This document shows, in pieces, positions 5,188 through 7,207 of a stretch of DNA of 7,207 bases. Source of the DNA: Kiritimatiellia bacterium (GTDB lineage: Bacteria > Verrucomicrobiota > Kiritimatiellia > B70-G9). Location of the stretch: NCBI GenBank assembly GCA_012961745.1, contig DTYT01000285.1, positions 1 through 7,207 on the forward strand, given 5' to 3'. The translations under genes and the position numbers were made by a program. How positions within the stretch are numbered: the first letter of the stretch is position 1; the number at the start of each line of letters is the position of its first letter. The notes beneath the pieces are model-generated. The model was not told the origin of the DNA and did not search any database. It saw only the letters and a program-made list of their open reading frames with translations.

Positions 5188-7207
5188 ATGGGGCGTGCGC
5201 GGTTCCAGTTGGTATCCGAATTCCGGCCCACCGGGGACCAGCCTGAGGCCATCCAGGCGCTGGTCCGGGGGGTGGACTCCGGAATGCGCTTCCAGACCCT
5301 CGAGGGTGTTACCGGGTCGGGGAAGACCTTCACCATATCCAACATGATTGCCCGCAGCGGTCGGCCTACGCTGGTGATATCGCATAACAAGACGTTGGCC
5401 GCGCAGCTCTACGCGGAGTTCAGGCACTTCTTCCCCCATAGCGCGGTGCATTACTTCGTCAGCTACTACGACTACTACCAGCCGGAGGCCTACATCCCGC
5501 AGACCGACACCTACATCGAAAAGGATGCATCCATCAACGAGGAGATCGAGCGACTACGTCTTGCGGCCACCGATGCGCTTCTCAACCGGGACGATGTGAT
5601 CATAGTGGCATCGGTCTCGTGTATCTACGGGTTGGGATCCCCCGAGGACTACCGGGGAATGCTGGTCAATATCACCCGGGGGCAGGAATGCCCGCGTGAC
5701 GAGGTTCTCCGGCGTCTGGTCGAGGTACAGTATTCGCGGAATGACGCCGCCGATGTCCCGGGTACATTCGGTGTTCACGGGGATACCCTGGACATACGCC
5801 CGGGATACCAGAAGGAGATCGTGAGGGTGGAATTCTGGGGCGACGCGGTGGAGAGGATCGCGGAAATTGATCCGGTCACTCGTAAGACGTTGCGGGAGAT
5901 GAACGCCGTGCGGATTTCCCCGGCGAAGCACTTCGTGTTGCCCCGCGAGAAAATTGATCGGGCGATTGAAGCCATCCTGGAGGAGCTGGAGGAAAGAGTG
6001 GCGTGGTTCGAGGAGCGGGGAAAGCTGCTCGAGGCGCAACGGCTGAGAATGCGCACCGAGTACGATGTCGAAATGTTGCGGGAAATGGGATATTGCGCGG
6101 GGATCGAGAACTACTCGCGCCATCTCTCAGGCCGTGCCCCCGGAGAGAGGCCCGCCACCCTTCTGGACTTTTTCCCCGAGGGATTCCTGACCATCATCGA
6201 TGAGTCTCACGTGACCCTTCCCCAACTGCGGGGCATGTACAACGCAGACCAGTCACGCAAGAGGATTCTGGTGGAGCACGGTTTCCGTCTTCCCTCGGCC
6301 TTGGACAATCGGCCGATGAATTTCGAAGAATTCCTGGATGCGGTCGGACAGGTCGTCTTTACCTCAGCCACGCCGGGGACCTTCGAGAGGGAAGTCAGCG
6401 GTCAGGTGGTGGAACAGGTGATCCGGCCCACCGGTATCGTGGACCCGTCGGTCGAAGTGCGGCCGCTGGGCAACCAGATTGACGATCTCATCCGGGAGAT
6501 CCGCCTGAGAGCCCGGCGCGGGGAAAGGGTTCTGGTGACTACCCTGACCAAGCGAACCGCCGAAGACCTGAGCGAGTATCTCCAGGAAGCCGGTCTCCGG
6601 GTAAAGTACCTGCACTCGGAGATTGATGCGATCGAGCGGGTGGAGATCATCCGCGGGTTGAGACGGGCGGACTTCGACTGCCTGGTGGGAATCAATCTCC
6701 TGCGCGAGGGACTGGATATTCCCGAGGTGTCGCTGGTGGCCATCTTGGACGCCGACAAGGAGGGATTCCTGAGGTCGGAGACATCGCTCATCCAGACCGC
6801 CGGCCGGGCGGCCCGCCATGTCAACGGCAAAGTGATCCTGTATGCCGACGACATTACCGATTCGATGCGCGCTCTGCTCGCAGTGACCCAGCGGCGTCGC
6901 CGGAAGCAGTTGGAGTACAACCGCCGGCATGGTATTACGCCCCGCAGCATCCGGAAGGCGTTGCGGGAAAGTCTGGCGTTCGAAAAGGAGGCCCGGGAAG
7001 CCGAGATCAAAGTGGTACGCGAAGGCGGTGTCAACTACGGTGTGTACGTAACCGTCGAAGAGCTGGAGAAGGAGATGATAGAAGCGGCCCAGGCGCTGGA
7101 GTTCGAGCGGGCGGCCCTGTTGCGAGATATCATTCGGCAGTTGAAAGGAAAGCCGGCCCGCCCTCGTGCGGCGGAGGATTCCGCGCGCCCTGCTTCCCGG
7201 CGCCGAC
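5188..7207 (+). CDS. uvrB: UvrABC excinuclease subunit B, tail cut off by the window end
   Basis: UvrB is the helicase-like damage-verification subunit of nucleotide excision repair: it is loaded by UvrA, clamps the damaged strand and recruits UvrC for incision. The window holds 673 codons, roughly full family length, with the frame still open at the edge. In order: MGRARFQLVSEFRPTGDQPEAI at the N-terminus, Walker A GVTGSGKT (40-47), beta-hairpin YYDYYQPEAY with its tyrosines (93-102), Walker B-type DESH (338-341), TSATPG (392-397), GINLLREGLDIPEV, and QTAGRAAR (536-543) with the arginine fingers. The C-terminal UVR motif that contacts UvrC is present (about 620-653: EELEKEM...ALEFERAALLRD). 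A basic Ala/Pro/Arg-rich tail follows. The ATG at 5188 gives the normal family N-terminus. It diverges from the barrel gene and lacks a Shine-Dalgarno sequence. No key residue is missing. Confidence 0.96.
   Translation, partial: MGRARFQLVSEFRPTGDQPEAIQALVRGVDSGMRFQTLEGVTGSGKTFTISNMIARSGRPTLVISHNKTLAAQLYAEFRHFFPHSAVHYFVSYYDYYQPEAYIPQTDTYIEKDASINEEIERLRLAATDALLNRDDVIIVASVSCIYGLGSPEDYRGMLVNITRGQECPRDEVLRRLVEVQYSRNDAADVPGTFGVHGDTLDIRPGYQKEIVRVEFWGDAVERIAEIDPVTRKTLREMNAVRISPAKHFVLPREKIDRAIEAILEELEERVAWFEERGKLLEAQRLRMRTEYDVEMLREMGYCAGIENYSRHLSGRAPGERPATLLDFFPEGFLTIIDESHVTLPQLRGMYNADQSRKRILVEHGFRLPSALDNRPMNFEEFLDAVGQVVFTSATPGTFEREVSGQVVEQVIRPTGIVDPSVEVRPLGNQIDDLIREIRLRARRGERVLVTTLTKRTAEDLSEYLQEAGLRVKYLHSEIDAIERVEIIRGLRRADFDCLVGINLLREGLDIPEVSLVAILDADKEGFLRSETSLIQTAGRAARHVNGKVILYADDITDSMRALLAVTQRRRRKQLEYNRRHGITPRSIRKALRESLAFEKEAREAEIKVVREGGVNYGVYVTVEELEKEMIEAAQALEFERAALLRDIIRQLKGKPARPRAAEDSARPASRRR

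Noticed and set aside
5013..5390. Upstream extension of the barrel gene to an ATG at 5390
   Set aside because: It would overlap the uvrB 5' end by about 200 bases and bury the signal peptide. The ATG at 5012 has a good ribosome binding site.
6376..6387. TPGTFE after the SAT motif of UvrB instead of the commoner TPGPYE
   Set aside because: These positions vary among ordinary UvrB proteins (E. coli has TPGNYE), so this does not suggest altered function.
6364..7034. Open frames of 188 and 210 codons on the minus strand
   Set aside because: Both are antisense to the conserved C-terminal half of uvrB and show low-complexity Arg/Ser/Pro composition without motifs.

Overview
The window is GC-rich, densely coding DNA from a Gram-negative bacterium. 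Type II secretion pseudopilins and a signal-peptide-bearing outer-membrane protein imply a two-membrane envelope. I cannot fix the phylum. A bacterial family B polymerase with this motif spacing, placed beside stand-alone pseudopilins, would suit the PVC group (Verrucomicrobia/Kiritimatiellae) or Acidobacteria, but that is only a guess. I see no insertion sequence, integrase, tRNA, rRNA or CRISPR array.

Layout. Positions 1-874 (+) hold the 3' part of an NAD-dependent sugar-nucleotide epimerase, cut at the window edge. After 43 bases comes a complete family B DNA polymerase (918-3167, +) with all exonuclease and polymerase motifs. Its end overlaps gspG (3157-3606, +), the major type II secretion pseudopilin. 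The gspG stop in turn overlaps a small GspI-like minor pseudopilin (3606-3956, +). These four genes look like one co-directional unit, and the last three are translationally linked. A 72-bp convergent gap without a clear terminator follows. On the minus strand is a SphA/MetA-type outer-membrane protein (4029-5012, -). A 175-bp divergent intergenic region then leads to uvrB (5188 to the window end, +). That gene is essentially complete; only the end of its tail is missing.

How the genes fit together. The polymerase and UvrB are both DNA-repair class proteins, while the pseudopilins and the barrel protein belong to the envelope and the epimerase to surface polysaccharide or nucleotide-sugar metabolism. 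No single pathway joins them.

The most interesting non-coding signal lies just upstream of uvrB. A TTGAGC-N17-TATATT promoter is spaced so that transcription would begin at or next to the A of the ATG, suggesting a leaderless mRNA. The -10 sits inside a perfect 14-bp palindrome that could be an operator. The second point of interest is the 11-bp overlap of a DNA polymerase gene with gspG. I found no convincing evidence of a wholly new biological system here.
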